The notes beneath the pieces were generated by a model. That model was not told the origin of the DNA, ran no database searches, and saw nothing but the letters and a program-made list of their open reading frames with translations. Source: Tulasnella sp. 424 (lineage: Eukaryota; Basidiomycota; Agaricomycetes; Cantharellales; Tulasnellaceae). Taken from it: DNA of 50,602 bases. Shown here piece after piece: positions 20,123-31,391 of the stretch; within the stretch, counting starts at the first letter, position 1; each line of letters starts with the position of its first letter. Both the position numbers and the translations under genes were made by a program. Location of the stretch: positions 1 through 50,602 of the forward strand of contig WSUB01000239.1 in NCBI GenBank assembly GCA_019633425.1, read 5' to 3'.

Positions 20123-21922
20123 ATGGACGAAGAGACCTTGAAAGGAGCTACGGCGGAGTTAGCTACTCCCACATTACAGGAGGTCTCGGGCATTAATGCG
20201 TCTCTTACGGAGGAGGGGAAAGTACGTTTTGCCTCGGTCTGGGCTTCTATCGCAAAGCAGGATGCTCAAGCTTTGCCTCTTAGGTTCCGAGCGGCCTCTT
20301 ACTGGGATTCGGATCAAACGATCCGGAAATCCGAAAACGAGTGGTTGTCAAAATACGAAAAACACTTCAAAAGCTTCCGTCTTCTCGATTTGTACAAGCT
20401 GTTGTCGATACCGGGCTCGTCCCAGATCTCGTGTCTTTGCTTGACTCGGATGACACTGAACTTCAGGTTTGCAATGTCTTTGAACTTCCTGTTTTGGCTG
20501 ACCCCTTCTGACCTTCCTCTGGGCTTTTATCAAGGGCGAAGCTGCTTGTATAGTCGCAAACATAGCTTCCGGAACCACCCAGCAGACAGAGAAGGTTATC
20601 GACGCCGGGGCGATTCCAAAGCTCGCCCGACTTGCCGCTTCTCCGAACGAGGATGTCTCGGATAACGCTGTTTGGNNNNNNNNNNNNNNNNNNNNNNNNN
20701 NNNNNNNNNNNNNNNNNNNNNNNNNNNNNNNNNNNNNNNNNNNNNNNNNNNNNNNNNNNNNNNNNNNNNNNNNNATCGACGCCGGGGCGATTCCAAAGCT
20801 CGCCCGACTTGCCGCTTCTCCGAACGAGGATGTCTCGGATAACGCTGTTTGGGCTTTGGCAAACATCGCTGGAGACTCCGCGATACTCCGAGATCGTGTT
20901 GAAGACGAAGGAGGGATCAACGCTCTCGTGACCATCTTGAACCACGAAGACCTAGGCCCTACAAATACTCAACGGAGCGCCGTTTGGGCTATTTCCTGCT
21001 ATCTCCAGCCTTGGCCGTCACGTAGACTGCCTGTCACGAGGGTATGAAACTTCCTTAATTAGGGCATGGGTCTGACTCAAGTCAGCTAATCGTTCTATTG
21101 ACATAGGTGAAACAACTCCTTCCGTGTCTTGTTCGCTATATATTGAAGACTCCGGTAGATGAAGCAAACATGGAGTCCCTCGAATACGCCGTTCAATCGC
21201 TCGAGCGGATCTATGATCACGGCTTGGAACGCTCGGATGTTGTCAAGACAGAGATGTTCCCCCGGCTGGCGCAACTTCTCGCGGACTCTTCGTCAAGCGT
21301 ACCCCTCCAAAAGCAGGCATTAAAGTGCTTCGGCTATCTCGTCAGTGGGAATGAAGATGATACCGACGTCGCTGTCAATGCTGGACTGTTACCCGCGCTT
21401 TCGGTTGCGCTCGCAGCAGGAAATCAACAAGTGTGCGAATTCGCATGTTGGACTGCATCAAACATCACCGCAGGGAATCAGCGACAAGTTCAAGCTTTCT
21501 TGGACTCTGGGCTTCTTGAGCCGGTCATTCGCATTCTAATGGATGCCCAAAACTCCACCAAAACTCGACGTGAAGCCTGTTGGGTCCTCTCAAACCTCAC
21601 AAAGAAGATTTTCTCACACAAAGAAGGGCAATCTCTCATTGAAAGGCGCTGTCCGGACGGTCTTGCGGCTGCCCTCCTAATCCCGGATCGCCAGTCGAAG
21701 GAGCGTGCGGCCCTCGGGATCAGCAACATTTTGAAACGGACGGGATCTCAAGGGTTAGAAGGGGACAGCTCTCCTTTGGCAATTCTTCGAAGTGCATCGT
21801 GTCCCCAAAACCTCCGTGCTGTGCGAGACTCTCGCGAGCTCCAAGATATTAAACTCAAGAAAGACTGTCACGACATTTTAACTCGTTACTTTCCCGAGTA
21901 TAGTAGACGTGGGCGGGTTTGA
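20123..21922 (+). CDS. Importin-alpha-like armadillo protein, copy D (interrupted by an assembly gap)
   Basis: Exons 20123-20221, 20284-20466, 20535-21041 (with gap) and 21107-21922. Removing the 99 Ns plus one of the two identical 78-bp flanks shortens exon 3 from 507 to exactly 330 nt, its length in C, E and G, and gives 475 residues. The domain layout is as in copy C. The first pocket tryptophan is Cys (EAACIVANIASG, codon TGT, residue 99), as in copy A. The later pockets ACWTASNI and ACWVLSNL are kept. There is no IBB domain. It is probably a functional gene, unless the pocket change has altered cargo choice. Confidence 0.85.
20676..20774. other. Assembly gap (99 N) with duplicated flanks
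   Basis: The 78 bases before the gap (20598-20675) are identical to the 78 after it (20775-20852). This is the pattern of two overlapping contig ends joined by an arbitrary gap rather than merged. The sequence is probably complete without it. Confidence 0.9.
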
Positions 21923-22312
21923 CCGAAATTGTAACAAGTAGCCAGATAGAGCTTTGTTATAATGAGCAATCTACCCCCGGCGAGAGTTCGGTGTTGCCAC
22001 TAGCAGTGGCGGTCTAGATATTCTGGACGACTTTGGTGACAATTTCCTGTCCCGTGCGACGGGAACACCTCATGCTTATCGGCTACCGGCCCTTGACCTG
22101 GGGACTGGTCAGAAGAATTGCCACCTTCAGAAATCCGTATTCGTGCGGAATCCCTACCCTTGATGTCGTTAGGACGGTGTCAAACCCTGGACATTTGTTG
22201 ACGTTGATTCAAAGACAGAGGGCGAAGATATGTCTCGGACCTCTTCTTGTCTGTTCTTATTCGGACGAAGAGCTCACGGCAAGGTTTGGCGTTGTGGAAC
22301 GATGTTTGCCGC
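21923..22312 (+). repeat. Inter-copy unit with truncated relic of the gene B last exon (before E)
   Basis: The 3' flank of copy D leads into a gene B relic starting at 22173 after ..GATGTCGTTAG. It is better preserved than the one before D (GVKPWTFVDVDSKTEGEDMS). It is cut at about 22285, where the copy E promoter begins. The middle of the unit present before C and D (about 150 bp) is deleted. Confidence 0.7.
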
Positions 22313-22323
22313 GTGACCGTCAC
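22313..22323. promoter_or_regulatory. Palindromic box GTGACCGTCAC upstream of copy E
   Basis: Same box with a C spacer base, 96 bp upstream of the ATG. The downstream words are weaker here (ACAAACAAACCACTG) and the ATTGG box is lost. Confidence 0.45.
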
Positions 22324-22408
22324 AGGGAGTGACGGGCTCTGCGACAAACAAACCACTGCAGTGGCTGAAGCTCTTACATAACTACTTACGAACCGACAGA
22401 ACCAACGC

Positions 22409-24032
22409 ATGGCCGAAGAGACCTTGAAAGGAGCTACTGCAGGGTTAGCTGTTTTTACATTGCAGGACGCCTCAGAGATCCAAGCGTCTCTTACCGAATA
22501 TGGTGAGGTACGTGGGTCTCGGTTGTGTTTTGTCGCGAATGGGGATGCTGAAGCCTCTGCTCTTAGGTTCCTAGTGGTCTCTTACGGGGATTCAGGTCAG
22601 AGGATCCCGAAATTCACAAAGCAGTGGTTATCAAAACTCGAAAAATCCTTCAAAACTTCCCGCCTTCTCAAGTCGTACAGCCCGTGGTCGATGCTGGGCT
22701 CGTCCCCGATCTCGTGTCTTTGCTAGACTCTGATGACACACAGCTTCAGGTTCGGCATGTCCTTGAAACCTCTCATTTCGGTTGCGCCCTACCCTGACGT
22801 TCCTCTGGCCTTCTTCTCAAGTCCGAAGCTGCCTGGATAGTCGCAAATATAGCCTCCGGAACCACCCGGCAGACAGAGAAGATCATCGACGCCGGGGCGA
22901 TTCCAAAGCTCGCCCGACTTGCCGCTTCTCCGAACGAGGATGTCTCGGATAACGCTGTTTGGGCTCTGGCAAACATCGCTGGAGACTCCGCGATACTCCG
23001 AGATCGTGTTGAAGACGAAGGAGGGATCAACGCTCTCGTGACCATCTTGAACCACGAAGACCTAGGTCCTACAAATACTCAACGGAGAGCCGTTTGGGCT
23101 ATTTCCTGCTATCTCCAGCCTTGGCCGTCACGTAGACTGCCTGTCACGAGGGTATGAAACCTGCTTAATTGAGGCATGGGTCTGACTCAAGTCAGCTAAT
23201 CATCTTATTGACATAGGTTAAACATCTCCTTCCGTGTCTTGTTCGTTATATATCGAAGACTCCAGTAGATGAGGCAAATATGCAGTCCCTCGAATACGCC
23301 GTTCAATCGCTCGAGTGGATCTGTGATCGCGGCTTTGAACGGTCGGATTTCGTCGAGACAGAGATGTTCCCCCGCCTGGCGCAACTTCTCGCGGATTCTT
23401 CGTCAAGCATACCCCTCCAAAAGAAGACATTAAAGTGCTTCGGCCTTCTCGTCAGTGGGAATGAAGATGATACCGACGTCGCTATCAATGCTGGACTGTT
23501 ACCCGCGCTTTTGGTTGCGCTCGCCGGAGGAAATCAACAAGTGCGCGAATCCGCATGCTGGACTGCATCCAACATCACCGCAGGAAATCAGCGACAAGTT
23601 CAAGCTTTCTTGGACTCCGGGCTTCTAGAGCCGGTCGTTCGCATTCTAGTGGATGGCCAAAACTACACTATATGTCGACGTGAAGCATGTTGGGTCATCT
23701 CAAACCTAACGGAAAATGCTGTTTTTGACAAAGTAGGGCAGACTCTCATTGCAGGGTGCTGCCTGGACGGTCTTGCGGCTGCCCTTCTGATCCCAGATCG
23801 CCAGTCGAAGGAGCGTGCGGTTCTCGGAATCACCAACATTTTGGAACGGATGGGTTCTCAAGGGTTAGAAGCGGACACCTCTCCTTTGGCAATTCTTCGA
23901 AGTGCGTCGTGTCCCCAAACCCTCCGTGCTGTGCGGGACTCTCGCGAGCTCCATGATTTACAACTCAAGAAAGATTGTCACAATATTTTAACTCGTTACT
24001 TTCCCGAGTATATTAGACGTGCTCGGGTTTGA
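22409..24032 (+). CDS. Importin-alpha-like armadillo protein, copy E
   Basis: Exons 22409-22507, 22567-22749, 22822-23151 and 23217-24032, all phase 0, give 475 residues. It starts MAEETLKGATAGLAVFTL rather than MDEETLKG. Pockets EAAWIVANIASG, AVWALANI, AVWAISCYL (Asn to Cys), ACWTASNI and ACWVISNL are present. Exon 3 is nearly identical to that of copy D, which points to a recent duplication or gene conversion. The C-terminal end is LHDLQLKKDCHNILTRYFP. No IBB domain. It is probably functional. Confidence 0.88.
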
Positions 24033-24180
24033 CCAAAAATGTAACAAGTATCCGGATAGAGCTTTGTTATAATTAGCAATCTACCCTTGGCAAGACTTTC
24101 GGTGTTGCCACTAGCAGTAGCGGTCTAGATATTATGACAACTTCGCTGACAATGTCCTGTTCCGTGCGGCAGGAACATCT

Positions 24181-27100
24181 TATTCCTTAAAATTCTGAGC
24201 CGGAAGAACCACAGAGGCCGTTGCTAACGCCGATGTCCGAGCCACGGAAACAGATAGAGCGTTGGGAGACTTTGGGAGAGATAAGTGCCATTGTTGTAGT
24301 TCGTGAGCATGTTTGGAACCGTAAACGACGCGGACACTTCCTCAACTTAGGTTGGCGATGAAATTTGACTCATGAAGCGAGAATCACGCTACGTAATATT
24401 AAAAGCCGTCCGATTTTATCAATCCCCATGACAATTAGCTTTAAGATTGGTGACTGACGGAAACGGTACCTATCCTTACAGGAGCTGAGGGGTAGCAGGG
24501 TTGAAGATCTGCAAATTGGTCAGGGGAAAGCGTCGCATGACCCCACTTGACCACTACGACCGCTGTGGACTAAACCCGAGGCTTAGCAGTGCGCTGCCCG
24601 TCCTTGAACGACCGCGCCCAACACAGTCATCTAAGTGCGATGCTGCATCTCAAGCCTAGTGACCGGTGCTTTAATAGAGGTGCCGAAAATCTGCTACGTG
24701 CGGTCCACTGCCCTGCCCAAGATCTGCATGATTCAAGATCGTGCCGTTGGTTCAACACGCCAGAAGACCTACCAAAACTTTGTCGCTCACACACACCAAG
24801 GGACACAATGAAAATGCACGCTCCGAACGCAGATCCTGGCGTGTCGTGAGCTCTATCATTTATTCCAATTATTAATGATTTTGATACCGCAAATGGATAC
24901 TCAGAATAGGGAAGGAAGCTCTATAAAACACTGGTGACGGCTGAAACCCCGAGTCACCATACGACAGTATGATGGCGCGTGAGCAGACGACTCCAAAACT
25001 TGGTGAAGGATGGATCAGTCTGAGGAAATTATCGGAAAACACGACGACGGAACATTAGAGGAACAGCTAGAGACAGACGTAGACAGACTGGGAGAAGGAA
25101 ATCTCGAAGACAGAAGGGACCGGCGTGTAATATGAATTGGAATAGGATATGTAAAAGCTGGGAATAAGCGAGGAGTGCAGGGCATGGATGATCGGAACCC
25201 GACGGGTGCGACGGTGGCTGGCGCCTAGTCAGGTGGGGCCGAATATCCCCCAGCCGCCTCTCGGTACCGGTGTTGGGGGAGACGTTACTATTCACAGCAA
25301 TTAGCCGTTACTTCGTGCGGTTACGCAGCCATTTAGCGCTAGTATTCCTACCTTGTGGGGCTTCTATTCCAGGAGGAATCATTGGCCGCCTTTTTGTGGC
25401 ACCGTGCTTACTGTGGCTTTGGAGTGTACAGTGGGAGGCTTCAACGTTGAATTGACTGTGTTAGTTGTAGGGGTTTGAATGTCAGCTTGGGGTGAGGCCA
25501 CGTTTGGGTGGGGCGGCAGCGGAACTTGGGTAATACTAGTCTGAGGACCGACGGATGGGAGCCCTCTCATTTCTGGAAGGAGTAGGGGAAAGGACGATGC
25601 TAGCTGGGAGTTCGAGATGTGAGGTTGTTGGTGATTTGCGCCCCCTTCTCGAGCCACCGGCACTTTTATAGTGTATACAGGCTACTATTGTCACAAAAAG
25701 TGTGGATAATTACTAAAAGCGGAGGTAACATTCTGTAGCAGTGCCCTCTGGCTGCGACCAAAGCTACGTTGAGCGGGTTTCCAACCCGCTTAGCGTTAGA
25801 TGAGGGTTATTCAGGCAACCGACGCGCCCCTTTCCCCTATTGCGACAGATACCACAGAGAGATAGGGATGTCACCGTGCGATTATACGGGGTGCTAACCT
25901 GGCCTGGGCGGGCCACGCGCCATATGTCGACGGGAGACGGGCAATCTCGGTGTTGGATCCGCAAATACGTTGTTTCGAAGCATCGGCAGGAATTCCTTGT
26001 TGCATCAAAGTAGCTGTGCATTGCTTCACTGTTCTCGAACTGAAGGTTTGGGTCTCTGCAACTACAAACGACTGGACGCCTACAGGATTCCTAGGGTTGC
26101 CCTCGGGGTCTTTAAACGAACTAGTTAATACGAAAAGGGTATCAAGTCCGCGAGACAGGCCGAATACCTGACGAGGGTCGCCGAAAGAAGTGTAGAGGAG
26201 AATAGACTATGGAATGGCGTCCCTAACTTTGAAAATCCCCCGGGCCCGGAATCAGGTGCTTCCTTTAGATCTCTTATTCTTCTCACTCCCGGTAACACAC
26301 GGTACCCGAGGCCGGGAACTAACTACAATTGTAACCTCCGGCAATCAAGGCAGGGACGGGATTTGATGCCACCTGCACGCCGCTTGACAGAGAAGTTGGG
26401 CTGAAGGCTCGGTCGGAAGGTTCGCAGTTGCCGAATGAATGTATGTCGCGACTTGGAATTCAAACTGGCAACCGTCCGAATTACACTGTCTGGAAACGAC
26501 ACGAGGCCACGACCGCATCCAAGGGTCATGAAGGATTTGGAGTTTCAGGGAAGGGTTTGTGGGGAATATGTTACCTGAGGAAACCCGTGTCGATCGGGCT
26601 TAAAATCCGCGGCAAAAAATATTAATGCCGCGACCAGTCGCTGACCATCCCGTCGGGAGCGGATGCGGACCAAGACGGGCAACAAATACGTATACCGAAC
26701 CGAGACATGTTAACACTAATCTCACTTAATTACTCTCCTTCCAAGTCACCGCTCATCAGTCCACCTATAATAGAATGAAAGATCTTGCGGGAGCAACCCG
26801 GGCAAGCCATATGTATATTTGAGACATTGTTCATGCGGACTTGAAATGAAATACTCCCGATTATTTTCGGCGGCGCGTCACGCTCTCGAGAGTGACATAG
26901 GCTCGGGGTAGCAAGGGTGCCTCCGGGGTCCCTTGTCGGGGCTCAAATTCGCTTGCCGCGCGTGCCGTTTGTCCATGGACTCTATCACTACCCCGATTCA
27001 TTGGGCGAATTATTCAGGGACGGCAGCTGATAGCCAGATGACTCGCATAGGTGCAAGTTTCATCGTCAAAGGCATAGATTCGCGAGCGGAGGCAACGGGG

Positions 27101-27190
27101 AGCACGTGGCTTGCGTTCTCCGTTGCTCGCTTCGATTCCAACCAACAGTTCCTGTTGTTGGGCAATGTTTTTCCTGTGATTAGTCAGAAG
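24181..27190. other. About 3 kb of unrelated sequence between copies E and F
   Basis: The E 3' flank homology stops at about 24178 (after GGAACATCTTATTCC). Family promoter sequence resumes at about 27190 (AGGAGTGACCAGCTGTGTTG). The gene B relic expected here is absent. The stretch holds only short frames, for example a Pro/Thr-rich minus-strand frame at 25379-25663. No transposase, reverse transcriptase, terminal repeats or RNA gene were recognised. It may be an old, decayed insertion or replaced sequence. Confidence 0.45.
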
Positions 27191-27283
27191 GAGTGACCAG
27201 CTGTGTTGTCAACGAACCACTGCGGTGACCTATCTCGACTCTTGAGCTCTTGCATAACTCCTCATTGGCAATAGAATTGAAGG

Positions 27284-28900
27284 ATAGAAGAAGAGCCCTT
27301 GAAAGGAGCTACAGCAGAGTTAGCTGCTCTTACGTCGCAGGACGTCCTGGGGATCCAAGCGTCCCTTACGGAAGACGGGAAAGTAGGTGTTCCTCGGTTT
27401 GTGTTTTTGTCGTAAATCAGGATGCTCGTGCCTCCCCTCTTAGGTTCCTAGTGGCCTCATACTGGGATTCGGATCGGAAGATCCGGAAATTCGCAAAACA
27501 GTGGTTATAAAAATACGAAAAATCCTTCAAAACTTCCCGCCTGCTCAATTTATACAGCCTGTTGTCGATGCCGGACTCGTCCCAGATCTCGTGTCTTTGC
27601 TTGACTCTAATGACACGGAACTTCAGGTTTGCCGTGTCCTTGAACCTTCTCGTTTCGCTTGCCCCCTTCTGACCTTCCTCTGGTCTTCTTTTCAAGCGCG
27701 AAGCTGCTTGGATAGTCGCAAACATAGCCTCCGGAACCACCCAGCAGACAGAAAAGGTTATCCAGGCCGCGGCAATTACAAAACTCGTCCGACTTGCCGT
27801 ATCTCCCAACGAAGCCATTTCGGACGATGCTGTTTGGGCGTTGGCAAACATTGTTCGCGACTCTGCGATACTCCGCGATCGTGTTGAAGACGAAGGAGGG
27901 ATCAACGCTCTCGTGACCATCTTGAACCGTGACCTATGTCCTACAGATGTTCTACGGAGAGCCATTTGGGCTATCTTGTGCTATCTTCATCCTTGATCCC
28001 GTAGACTGCCTCTCACGAAAGTAGGAAAACTCCTTATCAAGGCATGGGTCTGACTCAAGTCAACTAATCATCTTACTCACACAGATGAAACATCTCCTTC
28101 CGTGTCTTGTTCGTTACATACGGAAAACTCCAGTTGATGAAGCAAACATTGAGTCCCTCGAATACGCTGTTGAATCGCTCGAGCGGATCTGCTAATGCGA
28201 CCTTGAACGGGCGGATTTGATCAAGACAGGCGTGGTCCCTCGCCTAGCGCAGCTTCTCACGGACTCTTCGTCAAGCGTAACCCTCCAAAAGCAGGCATTA
28301 TTGTGCTTCGGCTATCTCGCCAGTGGGGACGACCATGATGCCGATGTCGCCGTTGATGCTGGACTGTTACCCGCGTTTTCGGTTTCGTTGGCAAGTGAAA
28401 ATCGACGCTTGTGCCAACTGGCATGTTGGAATGCATCAAACATCGCCGCACGGAACCAACGACAGGCCATTGCTGTTTTGGACTCCGGGCTTCTCGAGCC
28501 TATTATTCGCATTCTACTGGACGACCTGAACTCCAACATATGTCGACCTGAAGCGTGTTGGGTCATCTCAAACCTGACAATAACGATCGCCGACGACAAA
28601 GTGAGACAAGCTCTCATTGAAGGGCGCTGCCTGGACGGTCTTGCGGCTGCCCTTCTAATCCCGGATCGCCAGTCAAAGGAGCGTGCGGTCGTCGGGATCA
28701 CCAACATTTTGGAACGGATGGGTTCTCAAGGGTTAGAAGGGGACACCTCTCCTTTGGCAATTCTTCGAAGCGCTTCGTGTCCCCAAAACCTGCGTGCTGT
28801 GCGGGACTCTCGCGAGCTTCATGATTTGAAACTCAAGAAAGACTGTCATAACCTTTTAATCCGTTACTTTCCCGAGCATAGTAGACGTGCTCGAGTTTGA
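27284..28900 (+). pseudogene. Copy F: importin-alpha-like armadillo pseudogene
   Basis: All four exon positions are recognisable but the gene is broken. The start codon is ATA at 27284 (context GAAGGATAGAAGAAGAG). In exon 3 the conserved HPW tryptophan is TGA (27994-27996). In exon 4 GAGCGGATCTGC is followed by TAA (28193-28195). Exon 3 has also lost one codon (LNRDLC). The remainder of exon 4 is open to the normal stop, with ACWNASNI, ACWVISNL and LHDLKLKKDCHNLLIRYFP. Its promoter palindrome is degraded (GTGATTAGTCAG). It retains no obvious coding capacity beyond a possible partial product from 28217. Confidence 0.9.
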
Positions 28901-29674
28901 TTAAGATTGTAAATGCAAGTAGCCTGATAGAGCTTCGTTAGGATTAAAACTAGCCTCGGCGAGACTTTTGGTGCCGCCAATAGGAGTAGTGGTCCTGACT
29001 GGTGACGAATTCGTTTCATGCATCTCGGCTACCCTTGACCTGGGGCCTGGTCATAGCAGTTGACACCGTCCAAAACTCGTATTCATGTCGAATCCTAACC
29101 CCTGGTGCCTTGGTACGTACCTTGAAAGGTTCAGTTTCGTAGCACAAGCAGAGGTCGGGAATATCCGTAATCCGAACATGCGGCGGATGTGTGGGAAATG
29201 AGCGCCCATGTCTATGGCATGTTCGAATTCATTCGAGAAACGTACGAAAATGTTCGGCTCGTGTTTTGGATTCGGAAACGGCCCGAACACGGGCTGCTCG
29301 TTCTCGCACATTGCCGCCGTGTTCTGGGCCGGAACATTAACACTCTCCTCTGGTATAGATTGTGAAGGGATCCTCACGCCTGGTCACGTTAGAGTCAATT
29401 CCTAGACATTTGTTCATCTTGACCCAAAGGCACAGAGCGAAGATATGCCTTGAACCTCTTCTTCTTCCTCCTTCATCTGTAATTAATACAAGGGAGAGCT
29501 GGGGGATTTTCCCAACGCCTATCTAAGGGAGTCCCTGGTAACCATAGTCCAGTATGTATCGCATGCTGAAAGCCATCCGGTACTTACATTAGATCTACTC
29601 GGTCGAGTCTCGCTCGATCGCGACTTCCGACTCGGAGCGAGGCTAGTATTCTGTTGTTTTGCCGTGTTTGTCAT
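28901..29674 (+). repeat. Inter-copy unit with relic of the gene B last exon (before G)
   Basis: After the copy F 3' flank (GAGCTTCGTTAGG..), about 250 bp of unmatched sequence precedes GGGATCCTCACGCCTGGTCACGTTAG. A decayed gene B last exon runs at about 29393-29560 with recognisable words (GACATTTGTTCATCTTGACC, GAAGATATGCCTTG). The unit joins the copy G promoter. Confidence 0.65.
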
Positions 29675-29685
29675 GTGACTGTCAC
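29675..29685. promoter_or_regulatory. Palindromic box GTGACTGTCAC upstream of copy G
   Basis: Box 95 bp upstream of the ATG, directly followed by GGTCACGAGCAGCGAC and then GCAAACGAACCA. Its position and sequence match the boxes before C and D. Confidence 0.5.
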
Positions 29686-29769
29686 GGTCACGAGCAGCGA
29701 CGAATTGTGTTGCAAACGAACCAACCGGTCTCAAACTCTTAACAATTGTCCATTCAACAGAACTGGCGC

Positions 29770-31391
29770 ATGGACGAAGAGACCTTACAAGGGATTACGG
29801 TGGAGTTGGAGGCATTGACATTGCAGAACGTTTCAGAGATCCAATCGTCTCTTACGGAAGACGGTGAAGTACGGGGTGTCCCGGTTTGCGTTTTTTGTCG
29901 CGAAGGAGGATGTTCAAGCCCCTACCCTTAGGTTCCTAGCGGTCTCTTAGTGGGATTCAGATCAGAAGATCCGGAAATTCGGAAAACAGCCGTTATCAAA
30001 ATACGAAAAATCCTTCAAAACTTTCCACCTTCTCAAGTTGTCCAACCTGTTGTCGATACCGGGCTCGTCTCAGATTTCGTGTCTTTGCTTGACTCTGATG
30101 ACGCGCAACTTCAGGTTTGTCATGTCCTTGAACCATGTCGTTTGGGTTACCCCTTACTCAGACCTTGGGTCTTTTTCAAGTGCGAAGCTGCCTGGATAGT
30201 CACCAACATAGCCTCCGGAACCACCCAGCAGACCCAGAAGGTCATTGATGCCGGGGCAATTCCAAAGCTCGCCCGACTTGCCGCATCTCCAAATGAAGAC
30301 GTCTCGGATAACGCCGTTTGGGCGTTGGCAAATATTGCTGGAGACTCTGCGGTCCTCCGCGACCGTGTTGAGGACGAAGGAGGGATCAATGCTCTCGTGA
30401 CAATCTTGGATAATGCAGGCTCAAATCCCACGAAGGTTCAAAGGAGGACCGTATGGGCTATTTCCTGCTACCTCAACCCTTGGTCGTCACGTAAATTACC
30501 CGTCACGAAGGTATGAACCCACTTTAATTTACACACTAGTCTGACTCAAGTCAGCTGATTATCTTGTTCACATAGGTGAAGCATCTCCTTCCGTGTCTTG
30601 TTCGCTACATACAGGAGACGCCAGTAGATGAAGCAAACATGGAGTCCCTCGAATACGCTGTTCAATCGCTCGATCGGATCTCGGACCGCCACCTTTCCCG
30701 GTTGGATTTCATCGCAACAGGGGTTGTATCTCGCCTGGTACAGCTTCTCGCAGACTCTTCGTCAAGCATAACCCTACAAAAGCAGGCATTAAGGTGCCTC
30801 GGCTATCTCGTCAGTGGAAACGACCTTGATACCGACTCCGCCGTCGAAGCTGGACTGCTACCCGCGCTTTCGGTTCCGTTGGCAAGTGAAAATCAACATT
30901 TGTGCCAGCTGGCGTGTTGGAATGCATCAAACATCGCCGCAGGGAACCACCGACAAGTCCTTGCTCTTTTGGACTCCGGGCTTCTCGAGCCTGTCCTTCG
31001 CATTCTAGGGGATACCCTGAACAACAATATATGTCGACGTGAAGCGTGTTGGGTCATCTCAAACCTGACAAGAAAGGTTGACGGCGGCGGAGTGGGACAA
31101 ACTCTCATTGAAGGGCACTGTCTGGAAGGTCTGACGGCTGCGCTTCTAATCCCAGATCGTCAGTCGAGGGAGCTTGCGGTCCTCGGGATCACCAACATTT
31201 TGGAATGGAAGGGTTCACTGGAGTCGGAAACGGACAGCTCTCTTTTAGTGCTTCTTCGAAGCTCTTCGTGTCCCCAAAACCTGCGTGTTGTGCGGGACTC
31301 TCGCGAGATCCGTGATTTAAGACTCAAGAAAGATTGTCACAACCTTTTGGCTCGCTACTTTCCCGAGCATAGTAGACGTGCTCGAGTTTGA
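29770..31391 (+). CDS. Importin-alpha-like armadillo protein, copy G
   Basis: Exons 29770-29868, 29932-30114, 30181-30510 and 30576-31391, all phase 0, give 475 residues. It is the most importin-like copy in the first pocket (EAAWIVTNIASGT) and keeps AVWALANI, ACWNASNI and ACWVISNL. The third pocket reads TVWAISCYL, with Cys for Asn. The N-terminus MDEETLQGITVELEA is not an IBB. The divergent 3' flank (no GAGCTTTGTTAT word) fits its place at the outer end of the array. It is probably functional. As for its sisters, NLS binding is inferred from family resemblance only. Confidence 0.88.

Noticed and set aside
20348..20945. Open frames running through the N gap on both strands
   Set aside because: They exist only because the 99-N gap keeps frames open; the real exon 3 frame is known from the sister copies.
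16621..31391. CRISPR-like or satellite interpretation of the repeated segments
   Set aside because: Repeat units are 1.6-2.5 kb gene-bearing duplications, not short direct repeats with spacers; the genome is eukaryotic.
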